A stretch of 64,000 bases of DNA. Source: Dokdonella sp. Lineage in GTDB: Bacteria; Pseudomonadota; Gammaproteobacteria; Xanthomonadales; Rhodanobacteraceae. A program made the position numbers and the translations under genes. Below, in pieces: positions 19,233-28,285 of this stretch (its first letter is position 1; each line of letters opens with the position of its first letter). The stretch is taken from contig JADJQH010000008.1 in the NCBI GenBank assembly GCA_016712865.1, positions 682,001 to 746,000 of the forward strand, read 5' to 3'. Below the pieces are notes generated by a model. That model saw nothing but the letters and a program-made list of their open reading frames with translations, was not told the DNA's origin and made no database searches.

Positions 19233-20504
19233 ATGAAGCGATTTGCCAACGTCCTGGTTGCCGTGCTGGCAGCCCAAAGCGCTATCGCGAGCGCAGCGAC
19301 CTTCACCGTTACCCTAGAAGCCGATCTGATCGACCTGATACCCGGCAATGGTTTTTGCAGCGTGCTGCCTCAAGCTGGCGCCGGCCCGTGTTCCCTGCGC
19401 GCAGCGGTTATCGAGGCGAATGCGCTTGCCGGAACCGACACGATTGCGCTCCAGGCCGGACAGGTTCTTCAACTTGCGCTGGATGGTGCAGCCGAAGACA
19501 ACGCCTACACGGGAGATCTGGACATCAGGGACGACACCCTGATCTTGTTCATCGCCTCCGGTGAGCGCCCGATCGTTGACGCCAATGGTTTGGAGCGGGC
19601 GTTCCAGGTCATCTCGGGAAACCTGACCTTGCTGGGGTTCGATATCACCGGGGGCGACGCTCCGGCAAACGGGGAAGCCTCCGGCGGGGCCATCTACATC
19701 GGCAGCGGAGCAGGAATCGTGCAACTGTCGCTGCTGCGCCTGTATGACAACTTGGCCGATGCGGGCGGTGGCATCTACAACAATGGCGACAGCACCACGG
19801 TGAGTTCCTGCGAGTTTCGCCACAATCTGGTTTCCACGCCCAACGTAGTGAGTGGCGGTGCGGCCATCTACAACCGCGGGGAGTTGGATGTCGACCACAG
19901 CGCCATTTGGGATAGCGTGGCCGAAGGCGATTTCCCGGCGACGGCGATCATCAACCTGACTTCCGATGGGCGAACCCTGAGCATTCGCAACAGCGTCATC
20001 GCGGAAAACCGTATCGGCATCACCAACCAGCAGGATTCACCGCTGGTTCTCGTCAACGCGACCCTGGCGGGCAATTCCCAGATCGGCCTCAACCTGTCCG
20101 GTGACGGCAGCCAGCTGCAGATGCGCAATACCGTGATCGCCAACAATGGAACACTGGATTGCGTGATTGCGGATGGTGCAACGCTCAATGTCGATCGCTA
20201 CAACATGGACTCGGACAACACCTGCGAACTGGCCAGCGGAACGTCGAATTTTCCTGGCGTCGAACCCTACCTGACGCCCCTGCGGCAACGCGACGGATTC
20301 ACCCCGGCGAGCTGGCCGCTCACGATCAGCCCACTGATCGATTCCGGGCACCCGGTCATCGGCGCCATAGGGTGCGAAGCGGACGATCAGCTGTTCAATG
20401 AACGCCCGGTGGATTTTGACGGCAACGGCAATGCGCGGTGCGACATCGGATCGATCGAGATGAGCAGCGATGTCATCTTCTTCGACCCAATCGAGCGGTA
20501 TTGA
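19233..20504 (+). CDS. Secreted beta-helix protein of the CSLREA type
   Basis: 423 residues from ATG 19233, chosen because it starts exactly at a signal peptide (MKRF..AAQSAIASAA); upstream in-frame starts add unlikely residues. Right after the signal peptide comes CSLRAAVIEAN, the motif of the CSLREA N-terminal domain found in exported beta-helix proteins. Then come parallel beta-helix rungs rich in G, N and D (GGAIYIGSGAGIV, GGGIYNNGDSTTVSS, RNTVIANNGTLDC) and an ending CDIGSIE typical of these choice-of-anchor proteins. The last residues, DVIFFDPIERY, look like a degenerate form of the C-terminal D-x-I-F-x-D-G-F motif of other secreted proteins in this window. The role is unknown; it is probably extracellular. 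Confidence 0.8.
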   Translation: MKRFANVLVAVLAAQSAIASAATFTVTLEADLIDLIPGNGFCSVLPQAGAGPCSLRAAVIEANALAGTDTIALQAGQVLQLALDGAAEDNAYTGDLDIRDDTLILFIASGERPIVDANGLERAFQVISGNLTLLGFDITGGDAPANGEASGGAIYIGSGAGIVQLSLLRLYDNLADAGGGIYNNGDSTTVSSCEFRHNLVSTPNVVSGGAAIYNRGELDVDHSAIWDSVAEGDFPATAIINLTSDGRTLSIRNSVIAENRIGITNQQDSPLVLVNATLAGNSQIGLNLSGDGSQLQMRNTVIANNGTLDCVIADGATLNVDRYNMDSDNTCELASGTSNFPGVEPYLTPLRQRDGFTPASWPLTISPLIDSGHPVIGAIGCEADDQLFNERPVDFDGNGNARCDIGSIEMSSDVIFFDPIERY

Positions 20505-20638
20505 GGCAATGCGCGGTGGGTATCAGCATCGCCGTGCCGGGTGACCGTGCCTCTGCGGACAGCGTGCGCATTTCGTACGCCGCGCGGTGCAATAATCAGC
20601 CGGTGGTCCGGGGAATCCGGATTGCCGGAGTCGTGCCC

Positions 20639-21199
20639 ATGGCGAATGAACCTGCGGATCTGGCGGATCAGCTCGCGAAGGAGGGCTATGGCGAAGCCGG
20701 GGAATTGCGCGAGCTGCTACCGGTCGTTTACCTCGACCTGAAACGCATTGCGCATTCCCAGCTGTTTCGTCGCACACCGGGGGCAAGCTTGTCCACGACT
20801 GCCCTTGTGCACGAAACATGGATCAAGCTTGCCCGGGGAAATTCCGCCTCCATCCACGGCCGCGCCCATTTCATGGCGCTGTGTGCCCGCGTAATGCGGC
20901 AGATCCTGATTGATCGGTCGCGCGCCCGCGCGGCGGAAAAGCGCGGCAGTGAAATGCTGCACCAGAAGGATGGAGTTGCCGAGACGGAACCAGCGCAGGC
21001 TGAAGCGCAATTGCGCTTTGTCAATGGTCTCGATGCGCTGACTGCTGTTGATCCGCGCCTGGCCCGGATCATCGAACAGCATTGGCTGATCGGCCTGGGC
21101 GTCGAGGAGCTGGCGGATCTGCATGGCGTCGGCGTGCGCATGATTCAACTTGAGCTCAAGCGCGCCCGGGCCTGGGTGGGTGAGCTGCTTGCGCCATGA
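20639..21199 (+). CDS. ECF-type sigma factor paired with a Ser/Thr kinase
   Basis: 186 residues from ATG 20639. Region 2 is clear (STTALVHETWIKLARG, then HFMALCARVMRQILIDRSR, residues about 58-98). Region 4 is present but its recognition helix is unusual (VGVRMIQLELKRARAW instead of the usual S-x-x-T-V-K-R). The ALVHE and LIDRSRARAAEKRG segments fit the 'X6' family of ECF-like sigma factors (TIGR02999-like), commonly encoded next to a protein kinase in Lysobacterales and Planctomycetes. The stop overlaps the kinase start by 4 bp (ATGA), so translation is coupled. No anti-sigma factor is nearby, so the kinase is the likely controller. Targets are unknown; the flanking secreted-protein genes are candidates. 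Confidence 0.85.
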   Translation: MANEPADLADQLAKEGYGEAGELRELLPVVYLDLKRIAHSQLFRRTPGASLSTTALVHETWIKLARGNSASIHGRAHFMALCARVMRQILIDRSRARAAEKRGSEMLHQKDGVAETEPAQAEAQLRFVNGLDALTAVDPRLARIIEQHWLIGLGVEELADLHGVGVRMIQLELKRARAWVGELLAP

Positions 21200-23745
21200 A
21201 CGAACTCTTTGCAGTCGGCCAGTTCACCGAGCTGGATGCGATGTTGCGGCGGGCGCTCAGTCTCGAGGGATTTGAAAGGGCGAGCTTCGTGGAAAGTGTC
21301 GAGCGCGTGCAGCCGCAGCTTGTCGCACACTTGCGTGCGATGCTGGAGCTTGCCGAATCCGATGCCGATCCGTTGGCCGGCATCTTCGATGATCGACTGT
21401 GGGCGGAGGTTGCCGACGATCCCGCTGCGGGCCAGCGTTTCGGCTCCTGGCGGGCACGCGGCACCATTGCCCACGGCGGCATGGCACGCGTGCTGTACGC
21501 CGAACGTGCCGTAGGTGGTTTCGAGCAGTTCGCCGCGATCAAATGCCTGTGGCCTGGGCTGGCGACGCCGGATCTGGTTGCCCGGTTCGAGCAGGAGCGG
21601 CAGATCCTGGCGCGCCTGGACGATCCGCGCATCGCCCGATTGCTGGATGGTGGCATCCGTGCCGATGGCCTTCCCTGGCTTGCGCTCGAATATGTTGCCG
21701 GCCACACGATTGACGCGCATTGCGATGCCCGGCAGCTTGGCGTCGATGCACGCCTGGACCTGTGGGATGAAGTCGCCATCGCCGTTGGAACTGCGCATCG
21801 CCGTCTCATCGTGCATCGTGACCTGAAGCCATCCAATGTCCTCGTCAACGATCGGGGAGCCATCAAGCTGCTCGACTTCGGAATTGCCAAGTTGCTCGAT
21901 GCGGAAGGGTTTCCGTCAGCCACGCCGCCGACCCGCATCGAGGCGCGCGCGCTCACCCGCGAATACGCCAGCCCCGAGCAACTTCGTGGTGATTCGATCA
22001 CGACGGCCAGCGACGTCTACCAGTTGGGATTGCTCTTGCATGTGTTGCTGTGCGGCGTGCGGCCATTCCGTGGCCAACGGCGACGCGAAGCCGATGACGA
22101 AGCCATGTCGCCTTCGTTTGCTGCGCGCCATGACGCGGATGCGTCGCTGCATGCGGAGCAGCGGGCCACCACACCCGCTCGTCTCCAACGACGTTTGCGC
22201 GGCGACCTTGATGCGATAGCTCAGCGCGCGCTTTCGATTTCTCCTGCGGATCGCTATGGTTCGGTCGATGCCCTGCGCGAGGATGTTGATCGCTGGCGTC
22301 GGGCCATGCCGGTCCGTGCCCGTCGCATTGGAGCCTTGCGGCGCGGCGCCAAGTGGCTGCGGCGCCACACCTGGCTCGCCGTTGGCAGCGCCTGTGTGCT
22401 GGTCCTGACACTCACCTATGCCACCAATACGTTCAGGCAGGCACAATCCCTGGCCCGGGAGGCCGGAATCAACCGCACCGTGCGCGACTATCTCGTGGGT
22501 TGGTTCCAGGCCGCCGATCCCGGCGGCACGCAGGGGCATGATCCGCGTGCCAGCGAAATGCTGGCGGATGGCTTGGCCCGCGTGCAGCGGGATGTGACGA
22601 TCCAGCCCGAGTTGAAGGCGGAAATGCTCAACATCATTGGCGAAATCCACCTCGCGCGAGGAGAAATGTCCAAGGCTGAGCCTGTGCTGCGTGAGGCGAA
22701 TGCATTGTTTCGGCAGCTGCCCTCGGTCGAGGCCCGATGGCGCGGATCCAGTACCACCAGCCTTGCCTTGCTGCTGCACTACAGCGGACGCTATGCGGAA
22801 TCCGCTGCGATGTACCGGCAGGCACTCGACGAACGCATCGCCGCGGTTGGATCGAAAGCCTATTGGACCATCGTCACCCGGCAAGGCTACGCCGATGTGC
22901 TGCACAGTCTCGGCCTGTACCGGGAGGCCATCGTTCAACTCGACCTGGCGCTGGAAGATGCGCGGGAAACGTTGGGTGGCGCCGATGCCCTGGTAGCTGT
23001 GCTTGAAAGCGGCCTGGCCAATATCGATCGCGACCTTGGTCGACAGCGTGAGTCGGCAGAACGCTATGCCAAGGCACTGGCGGTGCAGATGGCTGCGCAT
23101 GGCGAGACGCATCCGAACACGGCTTCGAGTCGGTTGGGCCTGGGGCGCTTGCTGCTGGATCAGGGGCTGTATGCCGATGCCGCAACGCAGATCGACGCGG
23201 CCTTCGTGACATTCCAGAAAACCCGGGGCATGACCACGCCATCGACAGCCTATTGCGAGCGCGTGGTCGCCCAACTCCAGGAAGCAAACGGTGACCTCGA
23301 GGGCGCCGCGGGCCGACTGCAGCGACTGGTGGAATCCATGCGCGAGCAATTGCCGCCCGGACACATCATCACTGCGTATCTGGAAATCGATCTTGGTTTC
23401 GTCGAACTTGAGCGCGGCAATGATCGCCTTGCCGCAGATTGGTTTGCAGAAGCCGGGCGCATCTTCGACGCGATCCAGCCCGAAGGTCATCCGCGCCGCA
23501 TCGAGATCCTGCTGGGACAGGGACTGGTTGCTGCACGTCAATCCGATCCGCCCGGGGCGCAGACGCTGTTCGATGCCGCAAGGGCGCAGGCCGTTCGCCA
23601 ACTGGATGCGGAACATCCGTTATTGGCTGCGATCGACCTCGCCCAGGGAAAGCCCGGGAGTGCGTCCACCCGCAAGCCTGGCCTGTTCCGCTTGCGTGTG
23701 AGCCGCGCGCTGGCGTCGTCAGCATCGCCCGCGGCGACGCACTGA
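21196..23745 (+). CDS. Transmembrane Ser/Thr protein kinase with TPR-like C-terminal region
   Basis: 849 residues. The kinase domain spans about residues 83-370, with a Gly-rich loop (GTIAHGGMARV), catalytic-type Lys116 (AAIKCLW), HRDLKPSN (Asp209), DFG (227-229) and ASPEQ in the activation segment. All catalytic residues are present. One membrane helix follows (about 392-410). The remaining ~440 residues are helical repeats of the TPR type (for example EAIVQLDLALEDARETLGG, SAERYAKALAVQ), presumably on the other side of the membrane as a sensor. The gene overlaps the ECF sigma gene by 4 bp. In such pairs the kinase is thought to phosphorylate the sigma factor's regulatory surface; that role is inferred here. 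Confidence 0.92.
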   Translation: MNELFAVGQFTELDAMLRRALSLEGFERASFVESVERVQPQLVAHLRAMLELAESDADPLAGIFDDRLWAEVADDPAAGQRFGSWRARGTIAHGGMARVLYAERAVGGFEQFAAIKCLWPGLATPDLVARFEQERQILARLDDPRIARLLDGGIRADGLPWLALEYVAGHTIDAHCDARQLGVDARLDLWDEVAIAVGTAHRRLIVHRDLKPSNVLVNDRGAIKLLDFGIAKLLDAEGFPSATPPTRIEARALTREYASPEQLRGDSITTASDVYQLGLLLHVLLCGVRPFRGQRRREADDEAMSPSFAARHDADASLHAEQRATTPARLQRRLRGDLDAIAQRALSISPADRYGSVDALREDVDRWRRAMPVRARRIGALRRGAKWLRRHTWLAVGSACVLVLTLTYATNTFRQAQSLAREAGINRTVRDYLVGWFQAADPGGTQGHDPRASEMLADGLARVQRDVTIQPELKAEMLNIIGEIHLARGEMSKAEPVLREANALFRQLPSVEARWRGSSTTSLALLLHYSGRYAESAAMYRQALDERIAAVGSKAYWTIVTRQGYADVLHSLGLYREAIVQLDLALEDARETLGGADALVAVLESGLANIDRDLGRQRESAERYAKALAVQMAAHGETHPNTASSRLGLGRLLLDQGLYADAATQIDAAFVTFQKTRGMTTPSTAYCERVVAQLQEANGDLEGAAGRLQRLVESMREQLPPGHIITAYLEIDLGFVELERGNDRLAADWFAEAGRIFDAIQPEGHPRRIEILLGQGLVAARQSDPPGAQTLFDAARAQAVRQLDAEHPLLAAIDLAQGKPGSASTRKPGLFRLRVSRALASSASPAATH

Positions 23746-23822
23746 GCACGGCCCGACAGATTCCACGCGTGCTGATACTATCGCCGGGCTCCGTCGCTGG
23801 ACGGATTCTCGGGGGAACACGC

Positions 23823-26537
23823 ATGCGCAAGATCGTTTTCGTCATGGTCGCAGCGGGCGCGCTGGTTGCGCTCGCGACCCAGATTCACGATTGGCACGCC
23901 GAGGTCGAAGGCGAGGAAGACGCCAGGGGCCCCTGGCTCAAGCCAATGAAGGGTGATTTTTGGGCGCACCGCGTGGCCTATCCGACCATGCATTTCAGCC
24001 CCTCCTGGTATGCGGATGCGCGACCGGCGGACCGCGCCATGGCTTCGGCAGTGCCTGCTGGCGAGAAGAGCTACCGGCGAAACGCCAACTCGACCCTGAG
24101 CCTTGATCCGCAAGCCTGGACATTTCTCGGGCCTCTGCCTTTGCTCAATTCAGGCGTGCAGGTGTCCGGTCGAACCAATGTCATTGCCGTGGATCCGCGT
24201 GGTCCGGATATCAATGGACTGCATACCGTTTATGCGGCGTCGGATGGTGGTGGCTTGTGGAAATCCACCAACTGCTGCAGCGCATCGACAACCTGGCGCA
24301 ACGTCACCGATGCCCCGGAAATCCAGAGCATCGCCATCGGCGACATCTTCATCGAGCCAAGCAATCCGGATGTCATCTATCTTGGTACCGGAGACCTGCG
24401 CTTCGGCTCGTTCTCGTTCGGCTCGTCGGGGATCCTGAAAAGTGTTGATCAGGGTGAAAACTGGACCGTGCTCGGGGCCGATGTCTTCAATCCGTTCTAT
24501 CCGCCTTCGGTTGGCCTAGGTTTTCCGCAGTACCAGGCCGTGGGCAAGGTGCGAACCAGTCCGCATGATGCGGACACCATCATCGTCGGCACCAAGACCG
24601 GATTGTTTGTTTCCAACAATGCCGGCACGGATTGGACCGGGCCCTGCTTTACCAATGCATTCAGCAGCCAGCGCCAGGACATCACCGGGCTGATCGTGCA
24701 GGATGCCGGAGGCGGAGTCGCCCGATTGATCACTGCGGTGGGGACGCGAGGCTTGCCCACGCCGGTACAACCGGATCTGGCCAATCTCGGCGCCAATGGC
24801 GTCTACAGCGCCATCCTGCCAGCCACCGGTTGTCCGGCGACCGGTGATTGGACCCTGCTCAACAACGGCTGGCCGGCCGGAACCGGAAATGGCGATCCAG
24901 CCGGCAAGAATCTCGGCCGCATCGAGATTGCCGATGCGCCTGGCAATCCGCAGATCCTCTACGCAATGGGTGCAAATGCCACCAACAGCAGCGTGCTCGG
25001 GGTCTGGCGCAGCGATGACGGCGGTGCCAACTGGACACAGCGCACCACCAGTTCGGGCATCCAGTCGGGCGGGTGTTCGAATGCAAGCGGTGGCGGCAGC
25101 CAGATGTGGTACGACGCCGGGCTTACGGTGGACCCGAACAATCCGGAAACCGTCCTGCTCAGTGGCGTTGACCTTTATCGTTCGATCAACGGTGGCACCA
25201 CCTTCCAGGACATCACCTGCGGCTATGGCAATGGCAACGTGCATGTCGACCACCACGCCAGGGCCTTCCTGCCCAATGGCTTTGGCGGCTATGACAGCAA
25301 CAAGCTGCTCAGCGGCAGCGATGGCGGCGTGTTCTACACGGCAAATGCCCAGTTCGGCACAGGCGGTTCGACCACTTCCAATCGCCCCACCTTCATCTCC
25401 CTGAACCAGACCATCGGTTCCATCGAGTTGTACTCCGGCGACATCACTGCGGGGTTTGCAACGGCAGCCAATCCGGGTGCCAGTGCGGGCGCCCAGGACA
25501 ATGGCAGCGAGTATGCGCGTTGGCCCAGCGGCAACCAGGAGCCGGTGCAATGGACCGTGCGCAATGGCGGCGACGGCATCTACACGCGCATCGAGCCAGT
25601 CAATGAACAGCGCTGGTATTACGCCAGCCAGAATGGTGCAGTCGTTGTATCGCAGACCGGACCCGCTGGTGGTACCAGCAATGCCACGCCGGCACAGTCC
25701 GGTTGGGGTGGCGACACCCTCAGCTTTGTGTTTCCGTTCGAGCTGTACCGCTACGGCGAGCTCGATGTTGCCGGCAGTGGATGCAGCACCAACATCGGAT
25801 GCAGTTACATGCTTGGCGGTACCAACCGTGTCTGGGAAACCCTGGAAGGCGGCATCCCGCGCAGCAGCTGGTATCCGAACAGTCCGAACCTGACCAAGAA
25901 CACGCTCGGCAATCGATCCTTCATCAACCAGCTGGCGCATGCGGTGAAGACGCCCAGTGTCGTGATCGTGGGCACCAATGATGGAAATGTGCAGTTCGGC
26001 TACAACCTGAACCAGGGCGTTGCCGATTCGGCGAGCTGGGTCAACCTCACCGATGGCAATGCAGTGTTGCCGAATCGTCCGGTGATGGATGTGGCCATCG
26101 ACGTGGTGGATGCCGGCGATCCCTCGGCGGGTGCGGTGGGTTATGCGGCTCTCGGCGGTTTTGACCAGAACACGCCATCAACGCCCGGGCACGTCTATCA
26201 GGTGACCTGCCAGAACAACTGCACCACATATACCTGGCGCAACGTGAGCGGCGGCTTGCCGAACATCCCGGCCAACGCGGTGGCGGTCAATCCGTTGATT
26301 CCCAACCAGGTGTATGTGGGTACCGACTGGGGCCTGTACTACACGGATGACGTCAGCGCGTCGACGCCGGTCTGGTATCGATTCGAGGGCGGCCTGCCGC
26401 ACGTGATGATCTGGGATATGGCCATCGATCGCGGATTCAGCACATTGGCAATTTTCACCCGCGGACGCGGCGTGTGGGCGTGGCCGCTGCCGAGCGGACC
26501 GGTCGACATCATCTTCCAGGATGGCTTCGACAACTGA
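23823..26537 (+). CDS. Secreted BNR/Vps10-type repeat protein with C-terminal DGFDN motif
   Basis: 904 residues from ATG 23823, preceded by GGGGGAA. A short N-terminal hydrophobic segment (VFVMVAAGALVALA) serves as signal or anchor. The body has recurrent blades with sialidase/Asp-box features: GGGLWKSTN, GILKSVDQGENW, TGLFVSNNAGTDW, GVWRSDDGGANW, DLYRSINGG, WGLYYTDD. These form a beta-propeller of the sortilin/Vps10 or GH74-like kind. No catalytic residues can be assigned, so I do not call it a glycosidase. The extreme C-terminus is VDIIFQDGFDN, shared with two other secreted proteins here. It sits 77 bp after the kinase gene and may be part of the regulated set. Confidence 0.8.
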   Translation: MRKIVFVMVAAGALVALATQIHDWHAEVEGEEDARGPWLKPMKGDFWAHRVAYPTMHFSPSWYADARPADRAMASAVPAGEKSYRRNANSTLSLDPQAWTFLGPLPLLNSGVQVSGRTNVIAVDPRGPDINGLHTVYAASDGGGLWKSTNCCSASTTWRNVTDAPEIQSIAIGDIFIEPSNPDVIYLGTGDLRFGSFSFGSSGILKSVDQGENWTVLGADVFNPFYPPSVGLGFPQYQAVGKVRTSPHDADTIIVGTKTGLFVSNNAGTDWTGPCFTNAFSSQRQDITGLIVQDAGGGVARLITAVGTRGLPTPVQPDLANLGANGVYSAILPATGCPATGDWTLLNNGWPAGTGNGDPAGKNLGRIEIADAPGNPQILYAMGANATNSSVLGVWRSDDGGANWTQRTTSSGIQSGGCSNASGGGSQMWYDAGLTVDPNNPETVLLSGVDLYRSINGGTTFQDITCGYGNGNVHVDHHARAFLPNGFGGYDSNKLLSGSDGGVFYTANAQFGTGGSTTSNRPTFISLNQTIGSIELYSGDITAGFATAANPGASAGAQDNGSEYARWPSGNQEPVQWTVRNGGDGIYTRIEPVNEQRWYYASQNGAVVVSQTGPAGGTSNATPAQSGWGGDTLSFVFPFELYRYGELDVAGSGCSTNIGCSYMLGGTNRVWETLEGGIPRSSWYPNSPNLTKNTLGNRSFINQLAHAVKTPSVVIVGTNDGNVQFGYNLNQGVADSASWVNLTDGNAVLPNRPVMDVAIDVVDAGDPSAGAVGYAALGGFDQNTPSTPGHVYQVTCQNNCTTYTWRNVSGGLPNIPANAVAVNPLIPNQVYVGTDWGLYYTDDVSASTPVWYRFEGGLPHVMIWDMAIDRGFSTLAIFTRGRGVWAWPLPSGPVDIIFQDGFDN

Positions 26538-26554
26538 CCGAGCATCGGCTTTGC

Positions 26555-26580
26555 CTGTAGAGCGGAGCTTGCTCCGCTCC
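26555..26580. repeat. REP-like palindrome
   Basis: CTGTAGAGCGGAGC followed by its inverted arm GCTCCGCTCC. The AGCGGAGC/GCTCCGCT arms and the GAGCTTGCTC core match the REP family also seen at 46854-46876. It lies 18 bp after the BNR gene's stop. Confidence 0.6.
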
Positions 26581-26644
26581 ATTGCCGCCGGTCCGCTGCT
26601 TCAATCGCGTGCCGCCGGGTGCGCGGTTACCCTGTGCGGCGCGG

Positions 26645-26661
26645 ATGCGCTTCGCATTTTT
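26645..26661 (+). terminator. Weak terminator-like hairpin
   Basis: ATGCG-CTT-CGCAT hairpin (26645-26657) running into five T (26657-26661), 108 bp after the BNR gene. The stem is only 5 bp, so it is a weak candidate. Confidence 0.3.
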
Positions 26662-26856
26662 GTCCAACTGGACTGCGTCGAACGTGAAGTGGAAAAACAC
26701 TTTCGACACATCCACCGTTCGGTCGCATTCCTGTTCACTACAAAAACGGAACAAGTCCAGAGTGCCGCAACGCCGTCACTCCGGCGAGCTGCTTCGCAAC
26801 AGCCGAAGGGCTGGTCAAGCCGGAAACCATTGCGCACAACGTGTTGCTTGGACAGT

Positions 26857-26882
26857 GGACCCCGGCTTGCGCCGGGAAGACG
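26857..26882. repeat. Dispersed palindromic repeat (CCCGGC-TTGC-GCCGGG)
   Basis: A 6-bp perfect stem with loop TTGC inside GGACCCCGGCTTGCGCCGGG followed by AAGACG. This resembles the common proteobacterial intergenic repeat of the 'GGATCCCGGC..GCCGGGATGACG' type. It abuts the transposase remnant, marking this gap as a site of accumulated repeats. Confidence 0.5.
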
Positions 26883-26887
26883 CTGGT

Positions 26888-27237
26888 CGCTTCGTCACGA
26901 ACTTGCGGAGCGGCCACCGCGGTCAACTCGCCGGCGCGTACCCAGCGTGCCAGCTTGAGGCAACCGCGCTGGTTGGTCTTGATCCGCCCGCCCGGACGAT
27001 GCGGCGTGATCGAAGGCGCCACGACCTGGCGGTGTGCCCCTGACACCCCAAATGCCGGTTCAGCGCACAAGCGCATGGACCGGCCTCCTGGGCGGAGGTC
27101 AACGATCATCCGCCGCCGAAATGCCGCGCGGCGCGGTCGAGTGCGGCAAATTCACCGCCGACGCTGGCATCAGCCAGAGCAATCCCGACCGATTCCGTAT
27201 GGACATCCAACCCAACGGACACGGTATGCTTGTTCAT
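26888..27237 (-). pseudogene. Decayed IS110-family transposase fragment
   Basis: Reading the minus strand from an ATG at 27237, the protein MNKHTVSVGLDVH.ESVGIALADASVGGE is the start of an IS110/IS1111 transposase (DEDD nuclease, first Asp in GLDVH). After a small deletion and a frame change near 27107, the second half resumes: VVAPSITPHRPGGRIKTNQ, LKLARWVRAGELTAV, VRDEA. In active relatives the conserved block reads KTDRRDA; here it is KTNQRGC, so both acidic residues are lost. The sequence then stops at the palindromic repeat (26857-26882). It is about 115 codons of a ~340-residue family, truncated, frameshifted and inactive. No terminal sequences of the element are recognisable. Confidence 0.75.
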
Positions 27238-27364
27238 GGCCTGCCTACGCAGAAATGTATTGTTGCCTGATGGACCAACGGTGTGGCTCGGCGCGCTCAT
27301 GCGCGCATTCCACGGTAGCGCGGCGGCGGGCCGTCTTGACGCAAGCCATTTTGTCTAGGCCGCA

Positions 27365-28099
27365 ATGAATAGTCCGTCGCAGGCGAAGCTCAAGAGCAAT
27401 GTCAGTTTGGCCACTGAGCGTCGTTTCTTCGCGTGGCTTTCCGTTGCCGTGCTGGCGATGACGATTGCAGGGTTTTTGAACACGTATCTGCTTGTCCCGC
27501 TGATCGGTCTTCCAAAGGATTCGTTACCGCCAACACCGCTGGTTCACATCCATGCGTTCGTGTTCTTTTCCTGGTCCATTCTGCTGGTTGTTCAAGCTTG
27601 GCTCGTGGTTTCGAACCGCACCATCCGCCACAAACAACTCGGCTTGCTCGGGCTCATCCTGTACTTTGGCCTCGTTGTCACCGGCCCACTTGTCGCAGTG
27701 CGTTCGGCTATTCGTTACGGCGGATCCACGGATGAACTTGCGTTTCTTGCTGTCAGTCTTGGTAACGCTGCCGCATACACGCTCATTCTTGGCGCGGCTT
27801 TTCTGTTGCGCCGTCGGCCTGATTTCCACAAGCGATTAATGCTCGTGGGCATGGTTGCGTTGCTAACGGCGCCATTTGGCCGCCTCGTACCATTTCCCTA
27901 CCTGCTTGAGCATGTTGTTGGTCCGAGTGTGGTCGTCATCGCGTTGGCTGCCTGGGACTTTCACGCGTACCGCAAGTTTCACTTCGTTACCAAGGTTGTC
28001 GGACCCGCCATTCTGCTCTGGGAATTGCTGCCCAATTTCTACATGAACAGCGATTGGTGGCTGACCTTCACCCGGTGGCTGGTCAGAATAGCGGCCTGA
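27365..28099 (+). CDS. Multi-pass membrane protein of unknown function
   Basis: 244 residues from ATG 27365, with about seven hydrophobic segments (FFAWLSVAVLAMTIAGFL, AFVFFSWSILLVVQAWLV, LGLLGLILYFGLVV, NAAAYTLILGAAFLL, RLMLVGMVALLTA, VVGPSVVVIALAAW, and one at the C-terminus). Histidines lie at membrane borders (VHIHAFVFF, IRHKQLG, DFHKRLML), a pattern seen in small cytochrome-b-like or DUF2306-like proteins, but I cannot name the family. Base composition looks lower in G+C than the neighbours, with codons such as CTT, GTT and TCG. The gene stands alone just downstream of a mobile-element remnant, so it may be acquired. Confidence 0.6.
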   Translation: MNSPSQAKLKSNVSLATERRFFAWLSVAVLAMTIAGFLNTYLLVPLIGLPKDSLPPTPLVHIHAFVFFSWSILLVVQAWLVVSNRTIRHKQLGLLGLILYFGLVVTGPLVAVRSAIRYGGSTDELAFLAVSLGNAAAYTLILGAAFLLRRRPDFHKRLMLVGMVALLTAPFGRLVPFPYLLEHVVGPSVVVIALAAWDFHAYRKFHFVTKVVGPAILLWELLPNFYMNSDWWLTFTRWLVRIAA

Positions 28100-28285
28100 C
28101 AATTCGCATTTGGACTGTCCCGTCAGCCCCAAAACGTAGCAACCCGGAGTCATGCGGATCAGGGGACACCGCGCCCGAAATCCTCGCGCATTTATCGGTG
28201 TCGTCGGCGTTTCGGAGATGGGGTCCAAACGTTCTGAAGAGCGCAGATTGCGCATGGCAATGCGGTCCGCTGGACGCAACTTCCG

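Noticed and set aside
21916-23616. 566-codon minus-strand frame opposite the kinase
   Set aside because: Shadow of the kinase, whose catalytic motifs are complete.
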